A stretch of DNA of 64,000 nt from Ovoidimarina sp038744785 (GTDB taxonomy: Bacteria; Pseudomonadota; Alphaproteobacteria; Rhodobacterales; Rhodobacteraceae): NCBI GenBank assembly GCA_038744785.1, contig JBCDLX010000002.1, forward strand, positions 62,001 to 126,000. The letters run 5' to 3'. The notes beneath the pieces are model-generated. The model worked only from the letters and a program-made list of their open reading frames with translations. It searched no databases and had not been told where the DNA came from. A program made the translations under genes and the position numbers. Every line of letters begins with the position of its first letter. The first letter of the stretch is position 1. Below are positions 24,196 through 33,506 of the stretch, one piece after another.

Positions 24196-25560
24196 CTAGG
24201 CCGCGCAGGATGCGTCCAGTGTCACCGTGTCGCGTCCAGCCGCCTTGGCTTCGTAAAGCGCGGCGTCAGCGCGACCAACAGTGTCCGCGATGCTGTCGCC
24301 CGGTTCTCCCATCGCGACACCAAAACTTGCAGTGACCGAGATCGCGGGCGGTCCGTTTGGCACGTCGAACGGCTGATCATGGATATGGGCGCATAGTCGC
24401 CGGGCCGCAGCCTGTGCGGCGGCCGGATCGGGGTCGGGTAGAAAGATCAGAAACTCTTCGCCACCGACCCGGGCGACCATATCCATCGCGCGGACGTTGT
24501 CTTTCAGCCGCTTTGCGAATTCCAAGAGGATCGCATCGCCTGCGCTGTGGCCGTAGGTGTCGTTGATCGATTTGAACCGGTCGATGTCGGCCAGGATCAC
24601 GCAATACCCCCGGCCGGTCTGCGCCCCGGCATGTGCCAGCGCGTACCGCCGGTTAAATAGCCCAGTCAGCGGGTCCTCCATGGCTAGCCGCAAACGTTCG
24701 TCCAGTGACGCGCGCAACCGGTCGCTTGCACGCTTGCGCTCGAGCTGAATATCGATCCGCAGCGCCAGCTCTTCGGGGTGGAAGTTGGCGGGCATCAGGT
24801 CGCTTGCACCGATGTCGAGGGCGTGGGTTGCCGTCTCGTTGTCTCCTTCGTCGTGCAAGACTACGATCGCAGCGTGCCTGGTTTTCGGGCGCGCTCGCAA
24901 GTCAGCCAGAAGCTGTAGTGCGTCGCCAGGATGAACGTAACACGCCTCGATCACAAAAAGATCGGCGGCCATGTCACGGTCGGCTTCGGCAAGAGCGTCG
25001 GAGATGTCATAGGAAAAAAGAGGATGAGCGATGTGTGGCGATAAGCGGTCAGTCAGCGCGCATACCCGCTTCGCATTATGAGCGATTAGCGCGACGCGTG
25101 CAGCCGGGGCAAAGGCATCCGGTGCTTCGCAAAACCCCATCTCGCGGACCGTGGCATCCCGCTGTCCAAGCGCCTCTGCCGTATCTGCTGCCCGCAGGTG
25201 GCTTCGGATGCGCGCCAGAAGCGGCGCCGCCGTGCCATGGCGCTGGGTCACATCATCAGCCCCAGCTTTTAGCGCGGCAATCCGAACCTCTGCCGCCGGG
25301 TCTTCGGCTGCGGTCAGAACGATAACCGGAATGCGGCGCACTGCCGGGTTGCTGCGAAGTCGCAAGATTAGCCCATGACCTGTGGCAAGCCCGATCGAAG
25401 GGTCGGTCAGAATAAGATCGAACTGCCCGGTTCGGGCCGCGTCGAATGCGTCACCGGCGCTGTCGGTGCTTTCCACCTCATACCTGGCGCCGCTCAGAAC
25501 GGAGCGCAGGGAAATCCGGTTGTTTGCGGAAGCGACGGCGATGAGGATGCGGCCTGCCAT
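24196..25560 (-). CDS. pleD: PleD-type diguanylate cyclase response regulator
   Basis: A 454-residue protein with REC-REC-GGDEF layout. The first receiver starts ILIAVASANNRISLRSVL and carries LILTDPSIGL. The second, degenerate receiver lies around residues 150-280. The GGDEF domain begins LRLAMEDPLTGLFNRRYALAH and has RVGGEEFLIFLP as active site. It makes cyclic di-GMP. In Caulobacter, PleD phosphorylation drives polar development. The first receiver has DP in place of the usual metal-site arrangement, so phosphorylation may be altered. The start is ATG 25560. A DUF3572 gene lies divergently, as is common in alphaproteobacteria. Confidence 0.85.
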   Translation of the reverse strand: MAGRILIAVASANNRISLRSVLSGARYEVESTDSAGDAFDAARTGQFDLILTDPSIGLATGHGLILRLRSNPAVRRIPVIVLTAAEDPAAEVRIAALKAGADDVTQRHGTAAPLLARIRSHLRAADTAEALGQRDATVREMGFCEAPDAFAPAARVALIAHNAKRVCALTDRLSPHIAHPLFSYDISDALAEADRDMAADLFVIEACYVHPGDALQLLADLRARPKTRHAAIVVLHDEGDNETATHALDIGASDLMPANFHPEELALRIDIQLERKRASDRLRASLDERLRLAMEDPLTGLFNRRYALAHAGAQTGRGYCVILADIDRFKSINDTYGHSAGDAILLEFAKRLKDNVRAMDMVARVGGEEFLIFLPDPDPAAAQAAARRLCAHIHDQPFDVPNGPPAISVTASFGVAMGEPGDSIADTVGRADAALYEAKAAGRDTVTLDASCAA

Positions 25561-25657
25561 TTTCCTTGTGCCCTGGTCATTCAAATTGAGCGCGGTTTAT
25601 TGAGGTATTGGCGATATTTGTTAACAAAGCCTTTCCAAACGGACGGAGTTTAAGCTG

Positions 25658-25936
25658 GTGCGGCAGGAAGATGCCGAGACCTTTGCGCTTCAGGTGTTGG
25701 CTTGGCTGGCTGGCAACGAAGAGCTCTTGCCGGTTTTTCTGGGCTCGACAGGCGCGTCAGCCGACGATCTTCGCGCGCGGGCCGCTGATCCCGAGTTCCT
25801 GGGCTCGGTTCTTGATTTTCTGATGATGGATGACGCGTGGATTGTCGCATATTGTGACGCGGCGGGACAGGATTACCAAACCCCCAGTGCGGCGCGTTCG
25901 GCGCTTCCCGGTGGCGGGTCCGTTCATTGGACGTGA
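25658..25936 (+). CDS. DUF3572 family protein
   Basis: A 92-residue acidic helical protein with the family pattern AETFALQVLAWLAGNEELLPVFLGSTGAS followed by FLGSVLDFLMMDDAWIVAYC. No function is known. It usually neighbours pleD in alphaproteobacteria, as here (divergent). The start is a GTG at 25658. It ends 4 bases before the convergent pirin gene. Confidence 0.8.
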   Translation: MRQEDAETFALQVLAWLAGNEELLPVFLGSTGASADDLRARAADPEFLGSVLDFLMMDDAWIVAYCDAAGQDYQTPSAARSALPGGGSVHWT

Positions 25937-25940
25937 AAAT

Positions 25941-26852
25941 TCAGTGTTGGGGCTGAATGAACGTACCGTTCCGCAGATCGCGCATCGCCTGTTGTAGTTC
26001 TTCGGACGTATTCATGACAATCGGGCCGTGCCAGGCGACTGGCTCTCCGATGGGTGCGCCTGAAATCAGCAAGAAACGTATCCCTCTCGGTCCAGCTTGA
26101 ACGGTGACCTCGTCCCCAGTGCCGAACCGAACAAGCGTTCGGTCGCCCGACATATCGCGAATATTGACCTCGGTGCCCATCACCTCTTTTTCCAGCCGGA
26201 CCCCTTGTGGGACGGACGCGTCGGCAAAAGAACCCGTACCTTCAAACACATAGGCGAAAGCGCGGCGGTAGGTGTCGATGCGGAATGCCTTGCAGCAACC
26301 CGCCGGGACGAAGATATCCAGATATTGGGGATCGGCTGCGATGCCATCCACGGGCCCGCGCTTGCCCCAGAACGTGCCGACGATAACTTTCACCCGTGTG
26401 CCGTCATCATCGATCACTTCCGGGATTTCAGAACCCGTGATGTCCTGATAGCGCGGCGGGGTCATCTTCAGCGACGCAGGCAGGTTTCCCCAAAGCTGAA
26501 AACCATGCATCTGCCCATGTGCATTCCCCTTTGGCATCTCTTGGTGCAGGATCCCTGACCCTGCGGTCATCCACTGGACACCCCCGGCGTCGAGGGTGCC
26601 CGCGTTGCCAAGCGAATCTCCGTGTTCAACCGTGCCCGCCAAAACATAGGTAATGGTCTCGATCCCGCGATGGGGGTGCCAGGGAAACCCACGCAAAAAA
26701 TCCTCGGGTCGATCGTTTCGGAAATCGTCGAACAGAAGATAGGGGTCCAGGATCGTCGGATCCTGAAATCCAAAGGCTCGGTGAAGCTTGACGCCTGCAC
26801 CCTCCATCGTCGGGACAGCGTGGGATTGGTCGAGAACGGGGCGTATGGTCAT
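25941..26852 (-). CDS. Pirin family protein
   Basis: A 303-residue bicupin. The pirin metal ligands are all present: His59 and His61 in HPHRG, His103 and Glu105 in LHQEM, matching the iron site of human pirin. Bacterial pirins show quercetin dioxygenase activity or redox-sensing roles. Which applies here is unknown. Start is ATG 26852. The frame extends upstream to 27002 without coding character and overlaps the divergent gene. Confidence 0.88.
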   Translation of the reverse strand: MTIRPVLDQSHAVPTMEGAGVKLHRAFGFQDPTILDPYLLFDDFRNDRPEDFLRGFPWHPHRGIETITYVLAGTVEHGDSLGNAGTLDAGGVQWMTAGSGILHQEMPKGNAHGQMHGFQLWGNLPASLKMTPPRYQDITGSEIPEVIDDDGTRVKVIVGTFWGKRGPVDGIAADPQYLDIFVPAGCCKAFRIDTYRRAFAYVFEGTGSFADASVPQGVRLEKEVMGTEVNIRDMSGDRTLVRFGTGDEVTVQAGPRGIRFLLISGAPIGEPVAWHGPIVMNTSEELQQAMRDLRNGTFIQPQH

Positions 26853-26984
26853 GGCGCGCGGTCCTTTTGTCGCTACACTGACAGGAAGCGCAGGGCAATG
26901 CAGCAGCAAAGTCTGCAATATGTGCGTGCCGGGTGGGTGTGCGTCGAGACTCGCGCCAGAACAGCTAACGCCGTATGAGGAGCC

Positions 26985-27479
26985 ATGACCGATGCCGACC
27001 AAGACATTCTGGCAGTGATCTCTCCATCCCCGGCGCGCCTTTGGGTCGCCATCGCAATGCTGACGGCACTTGCGGTCGTTCTGCTTTCCATCGCGGTTCA
27101 GATGCCTCGCGAGGCGCTTTTGTGGCAGGCAATGATCGTCGCAATCGCCAGTGTTTGCGTGCTGGGCGCGTTGCGCATGTATTCGGCAACGCGGACCTCG
27201 ATCGAGATGACCAGATCCGAAATACGCGACACCGAGGGCAGGCTCATCGCGCGAATTGACGATATTACGGGGATCGAGCGCGGGGCGCTGGCCTTTAAGC
27301 CGTCCAACGGATTCCTAGTGAAAACCCATACGTCACATCCCAGGGCCTGGGTGCCGGGTATATGGTGGCGTCTTGGAAAGTTCAGTGGGGTGGGCGGGAT
27401 CACCCACGGGCATCAGGGCAAGGCGATGGCCGATCGGTTGGCAATCATCCTTGCCGAGCGGGACAGTGAGGCGCGGTAG
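26985..27479 (+). CDS. Conserved membrane protein of unknown function
   Basis: A 164-residue protein with two adjacent membrane helices (RLWVAIAMLTALAVVLLSIAV and LLWQAMIVAIASVCVLGAL). A PH-like cytoplasmic tail follows, containing TSIEMTRSEIRDTEGRLIARI and AFKPSNGFLVKTH, and ending WVPGIWWRLGKFSGVGG. I know this arrangement from Rhodobacterales hypotheticals but no function. It is convergent with the Tad gene at 27512. Confidence 0.7.
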   Translation: MTDADQDILAVISPSPARLWVAIAMLTALAVVLLSIAVQMPREALLWQAMIVAIASVCVLGALRMYSATRTSIEMTRSEIRDTEGRLIARIDDITGIERGALAFKPSNGFLVKTHTSHPRAWVPGIWWRLGKFSGVGGITHGHQGKAMADRLAIILAERDSEAR

Positions 27480-27511
27480 GCGTCGGCCCGCATGCGCGCC
27501 TTGCGCAACGA

Positions 27512-28132
27512 TTAAATCGAGGGCGCTCCTTCCTCGTCATCGCAGACGTCGTTGGTATCCGCGTCATAACAGATCCACTCACGATACCGCGGGCTGGTGG
27601 CAACGAAGTTTCCAAACTGCTGCTCTGACAAGCCTACAAATCCGAGCGCGAAGTCGATTGGCGGGCTCCAGGTCATCTGCGTTTCAACAACGATCAATTC
27701 GTCGCCCAGCGACATCATCGGGACGTTCCCAGCGAAGGGCGTTTCGTCGAGATGGGGCGACATGGCACCCGTGCCGTCGGACCAGCGCAGTTCCATAACC
27801 GGATCGCCTTCCGGATCGGCCTGGTTAGTGACATAGCGCACGACGGACACCCGGATATCGTTGCCATCGTTGTTGCGGATCAGGAACGCGTAGATGTCGT
27901 TCAGCCCGTCCACGTATGCAGGCGTAACAGGGCCATAGCGGCGGCTGACCATGTCAGCGACCGAGTACGTCGCCTTTAGGTTTACGTTCTGCGCTTTGAA
28001 GGCATCCCAATAGATGAACATTGCGGCATAGGCCCAAAGCAACATCGGGAACACCAGAACCGTCTCGACCGACAGGTTGCCGGCTTCCGAATTTCGGAAC
28101 TGCTTCAGGCGGGAAAACAGCGTTGTAGTCAT
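27512..28132 (-). CDS. TadE/TadG-like pseudopilin
   Basis: A 206-residue protein with one N-terminal membrane segment (GNLSVETVLVFPMLLWAYAAMFIYWDAF), preceded by a basic patch and containing the Glu of the TadE-type processing region (LSVETVLVFP). The rest is periplasmic. TadE-like minor pseudopilins join Flp/Tad pili used for surface attachment. It is third of three same-strand genes and overlaps the previous one by one base. The main tad ATPase and Flp genes are not in this window. Confidence 0.75.
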   Translation of the reverse strand: MTTTLFSRLKQFRNSEAGNLSVETVLVFPMLLWAYAAMFIYWDAFKAQNVNLKATYSVADMVSRRYGPVTPAYVDGLNDIYAFLIRNNDGNDIRVSVVRYVTNQADPEGDPVMELRWSDGTGAMSPHLDETPFAGNVPMMSLGDELIVVETQMTWSPPIDFALGFVGLSEQQFGNFVATSPRYREWICYDADTNDVCDDEEGAPSI

Positions 28133-28737
28133 TAGAACTGCCTTGATGGTTCGTTGACAAAAGCCGTTGTGACGACCAGCGCATACCGCTGAGACACAAA
28201 GTCTTCGGTCGCGTCTTCCTTCTCAGGCGGGTCATACTTTGGCATTTGCATTACGAACCGGGTGGATGGGAAGAACGGCGAAAACAGACCGCACACTCGG
28301 ACCAGCATGAGCTGGTTGTTGCCGGACCCTTCGTAGACCGTGTCGGCGGCCGGATCATCGGGATCGATCTCACGAAGGTGGGTCGACTCGTTGATGCACG
28401 CCGTTGCTCCGTTCAACGGTGCCCAGGTGTCGGTCGAAACCGGCTGAAGCTCAACCTGAATAAGATCGTCGCAGTTCTGAAAGATGATCGCGTTGTCGCA
28501 GATCGTCTGCTTGAATTCATCGTAGGTTGGCGGCGACGGCATCCCAAGGCGCAGATCGCGCACGGCGATGTCAGTACCGCGTTCGAGCATCACGTTCCGA
28601 ACCATCATCATGCCCGATTCAATAGCGCTAAGTACAACGGTCAGATAGGCTGGAAAGAGGATGCAGAATTCGACCGTGGCGGCGCCGTCTTCGCGCCGGC
28701 GAAACCGGCGCCAAGCTTTCGAGATGCTCAGGTTCAT
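28132..28737 (-). CDS. tadE: TadE-family pilus assembly protein
   Basis: A 201-residue protein starting MNLSISKAWRRFRRREDGAATVEF, followed by a hydrophobic helix (CILFPAYLTVVLSAIESGMMM). This is the TadE signature: basic leader, GAATVEF with the conserved Glu, then a membrane segment that also acts as the pilin-like processing site. The periplasmic part is variable. It shares four bases with the upstream TadG-like gene (ATGA overlap), so the three genes are translated as one operon. Confidence 0.8.
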   Translation of the reverse strand: MNLSISKAWRRFRRREDGAATVEFCILFPAYLTVVLSAIESGMMMVRNVMLERGTDIAVRDLRLGMPSPPTYDEFKQTICDNAIIFQNCDDLIQVELQPVSTDTWAPLNGATACINESTHLREIDPDDPAADTVYEGSGNNQLMLVRVCGLFSPFFPSTRFVMQMPKYDPPEKEDATEDFVSQRYALVVTTAFVNEPSRQF

Positions 28738-30650
28738 TGGGTCAGCCTCAGTTGGGTGATCGCGCCAGCGATGGCCGAGAATGCTTCGCTCAGACTGTCG
28801 CCATCGTCGGCGTAATACGCGTCATCGTGGCTCGTGGCACAGGCGCGCATCTCGGTAAGGTCGGCGCCAGAGCCGAAGGCAAGCGTGAACACGCGGATGT
28901 CACCGTTGTACTTCGCGGCGTCGCAGATGCCCTCCAGTGTATTGCCCTCACCGTTCAGTCGGTCGTCAGCAGTGCCGCCGTTGATGACCACGGTCTCTGA
29001 TTGACGCAATGCTTGGCGCTCTGACCAGTCACCGATGTTGTCATCGCGGAACCATTCGGCGAGGGCGTTCTCCGAAAATTCCGAGTACAGTTCGACGAAG
29101 TCCATCTGGCGGGCGTCATCGGGCAGTTCGTCTTCCCGGTACCCGGTGGCATCGTCATCGTCCCACGGCTTGTGGGCGCGCATCCAGCGCGAACTGCTGC
29201 CGTTGTCCGGCATCAGGACATAGTACCCATCGTACCATTCCTTGTCGCGATCGGCCTCGCCGTCTTTGTCACGGTCGACGATCCATCTGTCGGTTACATC
29301 GACGACATTGCCGTCTTCGTCGACCACCTCGTCTGCCGCGGCCTCGGCTGAGTACCAGATCCGGCTCGGACCCCGCTTGTATTTGGGTTTTATGTCAAAC
29401 TGATCGGTGTTTCGTCCGTCTGTCATCAGCACGACAACCTTCAGGGCGTCGGCAACGCCATAGTCAAAAGGTCTGTCTTCTAGCTTCGCGGGGCGCACGC
29501 CATCTGTAATCATATCTGCGAGAAGCGGACGGAATACCGGATCGAGAAGGGCGACGCCCCACTTCATCCCGTGGTCCACTGCGGTCCAGCCGTCGGCATA
29601 CATCGCTGTAACGTGGTCCTTCAGTGGCTGAACCTCGGTTTGGTAGGCGAGGATCGGGCTTCGGGTCGGGTCGCATCGACGGTTAGAGCCATTGGCAGGC
29701 GGATTATACGAACCACCTGGACCCGCGCTTTTGCTACCTGGGTCGTACGATGCCATCATGTCCAGAAGTTCGTTCGGATCCACCGCGCGTAGATCGTCGA
29801 AATCGTTCGCGATGTCATTCGTAGTCATCTGGTCGGCACCCCACCGGACGCAGCGCGACATGCTGTGATTATAAAGGTACTCCGTCGCCGTGCCGCGATA
29901 GGGAACGTCGTTGCTGTCGAAATAGATTTCGTCGATCTCATCGTTGTTCAGCTGGATTGTGGCTTGCGTTGTCAGCCGCTCATGAAGCTCGTCCGGCAGG
30001 ACAACCGTATGGTTGTACGGAATCAGCGAGACAGAAACGATGCCTTCCTCGGCTTCTTCGTCGATAACCTCTTCAAAGAAATCGTGGGCGGCGCTTTTGA
30101 GCGCTGTTAGTTTGCTGCCGCGCATCGAGCCTGAGATGTCGACAATCAGTGAGATGTCCACGTTCTGAACCCGCTCTTGTGCGGTGCCCGATGACGTTGT
30201 GCCCAATTCGGTGATCCCGATCAGTGGCATGAAGAACGTATTCACCCGCAGCGGGTAATCTGCCTTTACCGATCGAGCCAGGAGCGTGCCGTCTTCGGTC
30301 TCTGTTTCGCCCGACGTGGTGTTCGAAATTGTGACCTGCACCCTGTCGGGGTCGTATCCGCGGGTCTGCATGAAATCGCGAACGAGTGCTTCGGGATCAC
30401 GCTGCTGGCGCATGTTCGTAGCCGCGAGCGATGCCGAGTCCAGCGTGTTCTGCAACATCGTCCGATCTGTTTCGAACCGCATGACGTCCACCGCGACACC
30501 TGCAATCAAAAGCATCAGGACAAAACAGTAGAGCGAGAATATGATCATTCCGCCCTGTTCCTCGCGCCGGAACCTCGAAATCAGAAGCATCGTCTGACGG
30601 ATCTTCTCTTCCCGGGACATCCGGCTAGTCGTCTGGTCGGTCGTCTTCAT
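28734..30650 (-). CDS. TadG-like protein with von Willebrand factor A domain
   Basis: A 638-residue protein. A single N-terminal membrane helix after a basic stretch (RFRREEQGGMIIFSLYCFVLMLLIAGVAVDVMRFE) is typical of Flp-pilus TadG. A VWA domain follows with the MIDAS motif DISGSM in VDISLIVDISGSMRGSKL. Asp- and Glu-rich segments in the middle may bind calcium. TadG is thought to organise or anchor the Tad pilus outside the membrane. Start is ATG 30650, 13 codons below the longest frame. First gene of the three-gene operon. Confidence 0.8.
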   Translation of the reverse strand: MKTTDQTTSRMSREEKIRQTMLLISRFRREEQGGMIIFSLYCFVLMLLIAGVAVDVMRFETDRTMLQNTLDSASLAATNMRQQRDPEALVRDFMQTRGYDPDRVQVTISNTTSGETETEDGTLLARSVKADYPLRVNTFFMPLIGITELGTTSSGTAQERVQNVDISLIVDISGSMRGSKLTALKSAAHDFFEEVIDEEAEEGIVSVSLIPYNHTVVLPDELHERLTTQATIQLNNDEIDEIYFDSNDVPYRGTATEYLYNHSMSRCVRWGADQMTTNDIANDFDDLRAVDPNELLDMMASYDPGSKSAGPGGSYNPPANGSNRRCDPTRSPILAYQTEVQPLKDHVTAMYADGWTAVDHGMKWGVALLDPVFRPLLADMITDGVRPAKLEDRPFDYGVADALKVVVLMTDGRNTDQFDIKPKYKRGPSRIWYSAEAAADEVVDEDGNVVDVTDRWIVDRDKDGEADRDKEWYDGYYVLMPDNGSSSRWMRAHKPWDDDDATGYREDELPDDARQMDFVELYSEFSENALAEWFRDDNIGDWSERQALRQSETVVINGGTADDRLNGEGNTLEGICDAAKYNGDIRVFTLAFGSGADLTEMRACATSHDDAYYADDGDSLSEAFSAIAGAITQLRLTQ

Positions 30651-30963
30651 CCTGTCACCTCTCATACGAGCCCGGATCGAGCCCCTCACGTGCGCGGAAG
30701 TAATTCAGCGGCGCTAACGAACTGCTCTGATGTGGCGAAAATGAGGCCATGGACAGGTAGGGGGGTGTCAATTGCCACGACGGCGAACGATCCTGCTGCA
30801 AGGCCTTGGTTTGTCATATATCGCTAAACAATCCAGGCACGGTCCGACCAGTGCTGCGTTCAGTGTGTGATTCGCTCTGGCGAAGCACCGGTTTCCGAGC
30901 GTAGGCTAAACATGGCCGAGCGTGGGAGGATTTGTGGCCCGCGACGCCGCCAAGGGAGGATCA
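30651..30963. other. Intergenic stretch between divergent tadG and gdh
   Basis: Just over 310 bases that must hold two promoters. A pair of near-identical ribosome-site/GTG signals (GGGAGGATTTGTG at 30924-30936 and GGGAGGATCAGTG at 30954-30966) lies at the gdh end. The two are in frame with each other. I see no operator or RNA gene. Confidence 0.5.
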
Positions 30964-30969
30964 GTGACG

Positions 30970-32406
30970 ATGGATGCCAGAGGCACCAAAGAGCCGGGGT
31001 TCCGCGAAAGCGTGGACCTTATGTTCAACCGCGCGGTTGGGATTATGGACCTTCCGCCCGGTCTGGAGGAGAAGATCAGGGTTTGTAACGCAACTTACAC
31101 GGTTCGGTTTGGCGTTCGGCTGCGGGGCGGTATCCAGACTTTCACCGGATACCGTAGCGTCCATTCCGAACATATGGAGCCGGTTAAGGGCGGCATTCGT
31201 TTCGCGCCAAGCGTAAATCAGAACGAGGTCGAGGCGCTGGCCGCCTTGATGACGTACAAATGCGCCTTGGTCGAAGCGCCGTTTGGCGGCTCAAAGGGTG
31301 GCCTGTGCATCGATCCACGCGATTATACAGAACATGAGTTGGAGCAGATAACCCGCCGTTTTGCTTATGAATTAGCCAAACGTGATCTGATCCATCCAAG
31401 CCAGAACGTGCCCGCGCCCGACATGGGAACGGGCGAGCGCGAGATGGCCTGGATCGCGGACCAATATCACCGGATGAACACCACCGATATCAACGCAAAC
31501 GCCTGCGTCACGGGAAAGCCGGCCCATGCGGGCGGTATTCAGGGGCGGGTCGAAGCCACAGGGCGTGGCGTCGAGTACGCGCTGCGCGAGTTCTTCCGCC
31601 ACCCAGAAGACGTTGCCCACGCCGGAATGACGGGAACGCTCGATGGCAAGCGCGTGGTTGTGCAGGGCTTAGGGAACGTGGGGTATCATGCGGCGAAGTT
31701 CCTGAGCGAAGAAGATGGGTGCCTGATTACCGGTGTGATCGAACGCGACGGCGCGCTGATCAGCAAGAATGGCCTGAACGTCGAGTCAGTGCATAACTGG
31801 ATCGCCAACCACGGCGGCGTAACCGGCTACGCCGACGCGCAGTATGTAGCAGACGGTTTGTCCGTGCTCGAGCATGAATGCGACATACTGATTCCGGCCG
31901 CGATCGAGGGCGTTATCAATCTTGGCAACGCCGCGCGCATCAAGGCGCCGCTTATTATTGAGGCCGCGAACGGACCTGTCACAGCAGGCGCTGACGATCT
32001 CCTGCGCGAGAAGGGCTGTGTCATCATTCCGGACATGTACGCAAACGCGGGCGGCGTGACGGTCAGCTACTTTGAATGGGTAAAGAACCTTAGCCACATC
32101 CGCTTCGGCCGCATGCAGCGTCGGCAGGAAGAGGCACGCCACCAGTTGATCGTCGACGAGTTGGAGCGGCTGGATCATCTTTTGGGCGATCAATGGTCAC
32201 TGTCACCCGACTTTAAGGGGAAGTACCTGCGCGGGGCTGGCGAGTTGGAGCTGGTGCGCTCGGGATTGGATGACACGATGCGCACAGCTTATCAGTCCAT
32301 GCGAGAGGTCTGGCACGGGCGTGACGATGTGCACGATCTGCGCGTCGCGGCCTACATCGTCGCAATTGAACGTGTCGCGTCCAGCTATCGCGCCAAAGGT
32401 TTGTAG
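30970..32406 (+). CDS. gdh: Glu/Leu/Phe/Val dehydrogenase (NAD-type glutamate dehydrogenase)
   Basis: A 478-residue hexameric-type glutamate dehydrogenase interconverting glutamate and 2-oxoglutarate. The substrate lysine lies in PFGGSKGGLCIDP, and the upstream PVKGGIRFAPSVNQNEVEALA and PDMGTGEREMAWI are as expected. The Rossmann loop is VVVQGLGNVGYHAAKFL, and the C-terminus has ANGPVTAGADDLL and YANAGGVTVSYFEW. The start is uncertain among GTG 30934, GTG 30964 and ATG 30970. The first two each have GGGAGGA five bases ahead. I list the ATG because the family normally begins just before SVDLMFNRA. Confidence 0.9.
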   Translation: MDARGTKEPGFRESVDLMFNRAVGIMDLPPGLEEKIRVCNATYTVRFGVRLRGGIQTFTGYRSVHSEHMEPVKGGIRFAPSVNQNEVEALAALMTYKCALVEAPFGGSKGGLCIDPRDYTEHELEQITRRFAYELAKRDLIHPSQNVPAPDMGTGEREMAWIADQYHRMNTTDINANACVTGKPAHAGGIQGRVEATGRGVEYALREFFRHPEDVAHAGMTGTLDGKRVVVQGLGNVGYHAAKFLSEEDGCLITGVIERDGALISKNGLNVESVHNWIANHGGVTGYADAQYVADGLSVLEHECDILIPAAIEGVINLGNAARIKAPLIIEAANGPVTAGADDLLREKGCVIIPDMYANAGGVTVSYFEWVKNLSHIRFGRMQRRQEEARHQLIVDELERLDHLLGDQWSLSPDFKGKYLRGAGELELVRSGLDDTMRTAYQSMREVWHGRDDVHDLRVAAYIVAIERVASSYRAKGL

Positions 32407-32480
32407 CGGGTCGGTCTTGACGCGCGGGGACATGGCCTATGTTCGGTGAGAACTTCTAACATTGAGCCAAGGATCGAACC

Positions 32481-33392
32481 GTGAGACACCGTTTTTGCCT
32501 TCTGACATTCTTCGCGGGCGCAGCGATGGGCGCGACGACGTCTGGGGCTCAGAGTATTTCTGGCGCGTCGGGGCCCTTGAGCTTCAGCTTCGAGGGTGCC
32601 GTTGCGGTCCAGACCGAGACCGACATTGACGGTGGCTCGACCGAGTTTTCAGTCGATCGAACCTTTGTCAGGGGCGGTTTGGCTTATCGTTTGGATGGCG
32701 GCGCCACGCTTGGTCTTGCCGTCAACTATGGTCGGTTTGACTATGACTTCGATGGCACTGGTGCCGCCCTATGGGGGGACATCGAGGATTATGGCATCTC
32801 AGGGTTTGTGCGGTTCGAAACAGGCGGGCCGACGATCCTGGTGGCCCCATCTCTTCAATACGCCTACGAGGATGGCGCGGACGAAAGCGACGGCGAAACA
32901 TACGGTGTCATCCTTGGTGCAACCTGGGACGTCAGCGACCGTCTGACCATCGGGCCGGGCCTTGGGGTTTTTTCAGAGATCGGTGAAGACGAAGATACCA
33001 ATATCTTCCCATTCCTGATCGTGGATTGGGCGATTACCGACCGTTGGGCGCTGTCGACCGGTCCCACGCTTGGTGCGTCACAGGGGCCGGGTCTTACACT
33101 GTCCTATGCCTGGAACGATGCTGTGTCTTTGGCAGTGAGCGGCCGGTACGAAGAGGTGCGGTTCGCGTTGGACGACGATGGGCCCGCGCCTGGCGGTATC
33201 GGCGAAGACAGCAGCATCCCTGTGTTTGCGTCGCTCACCTACAGTCCAAATCCGGCTGCGACGCTCTCGGCCTTTGCAGGGGTTGAACTGGGCGGGACCC
33301 TAAAGCTGGAGGATGCGGGCGGATCGACGATTTTTGAGGAAGACTACGATCCCGCGCCCTTCTTCGGCGTTGCGGCGCGCCTGCGCTTTTGA
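32481..33392 (+). CDS. Outer-membrane beta-barrel protein
   Basis: A 303-residue protein with a signal peptide (MRHRFCLLTFFAGAAMGATTSGAQS), alternating amphipathic strands rich in Gly, Asp and aromatic residues, and a terminal phenylalanine (GVAARLRF). That final residue is the usual BAM-recognition mark of outer-membrane barrels. It looks like a porin or autotransporter-type barrel of about 12-14 strands without a passenger. Substrate and family not recognised. Start is GTG 32481. Confidence 0.75.
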   Translation: MRHRFCLLTFFAGAAMGATTSGAQSISGASGPLSFSFEGAVAVQTETDIDGGSTEFSVDRTFVRGGLAYRLDGGATLGLAVNYGRFDYDFDGTGAALWGDIEDYGISGFVRFETGGPTILVAPSLQYAYEDGADESDGETYGVILGATWDVSDRLTIGPGLGVFSEIGEDEDTNIFPFLIVDWAITDRWALSTGPTLGASQGPGLTLSYAWNDAVSLAVSGRYEEVRFALDDDGPAPGGIGEDSSIPVFASLTYSPNPAATLSAFAGVELGGTLKLEDAGGSTIFEEDYDPAPFFGVAARLRF

Positions 33393-33506
33393 TGCGCCGT
33401 CGCAGGCAGGCGCCGTCCTGTCGCGAACGGTGCCTGAACTTGCTGCCAAGGCTTGATAACGTCGGCGCGGCCCCACAGGATCGGGTCGGCGCGTCTTAGG
33501 ATCGGT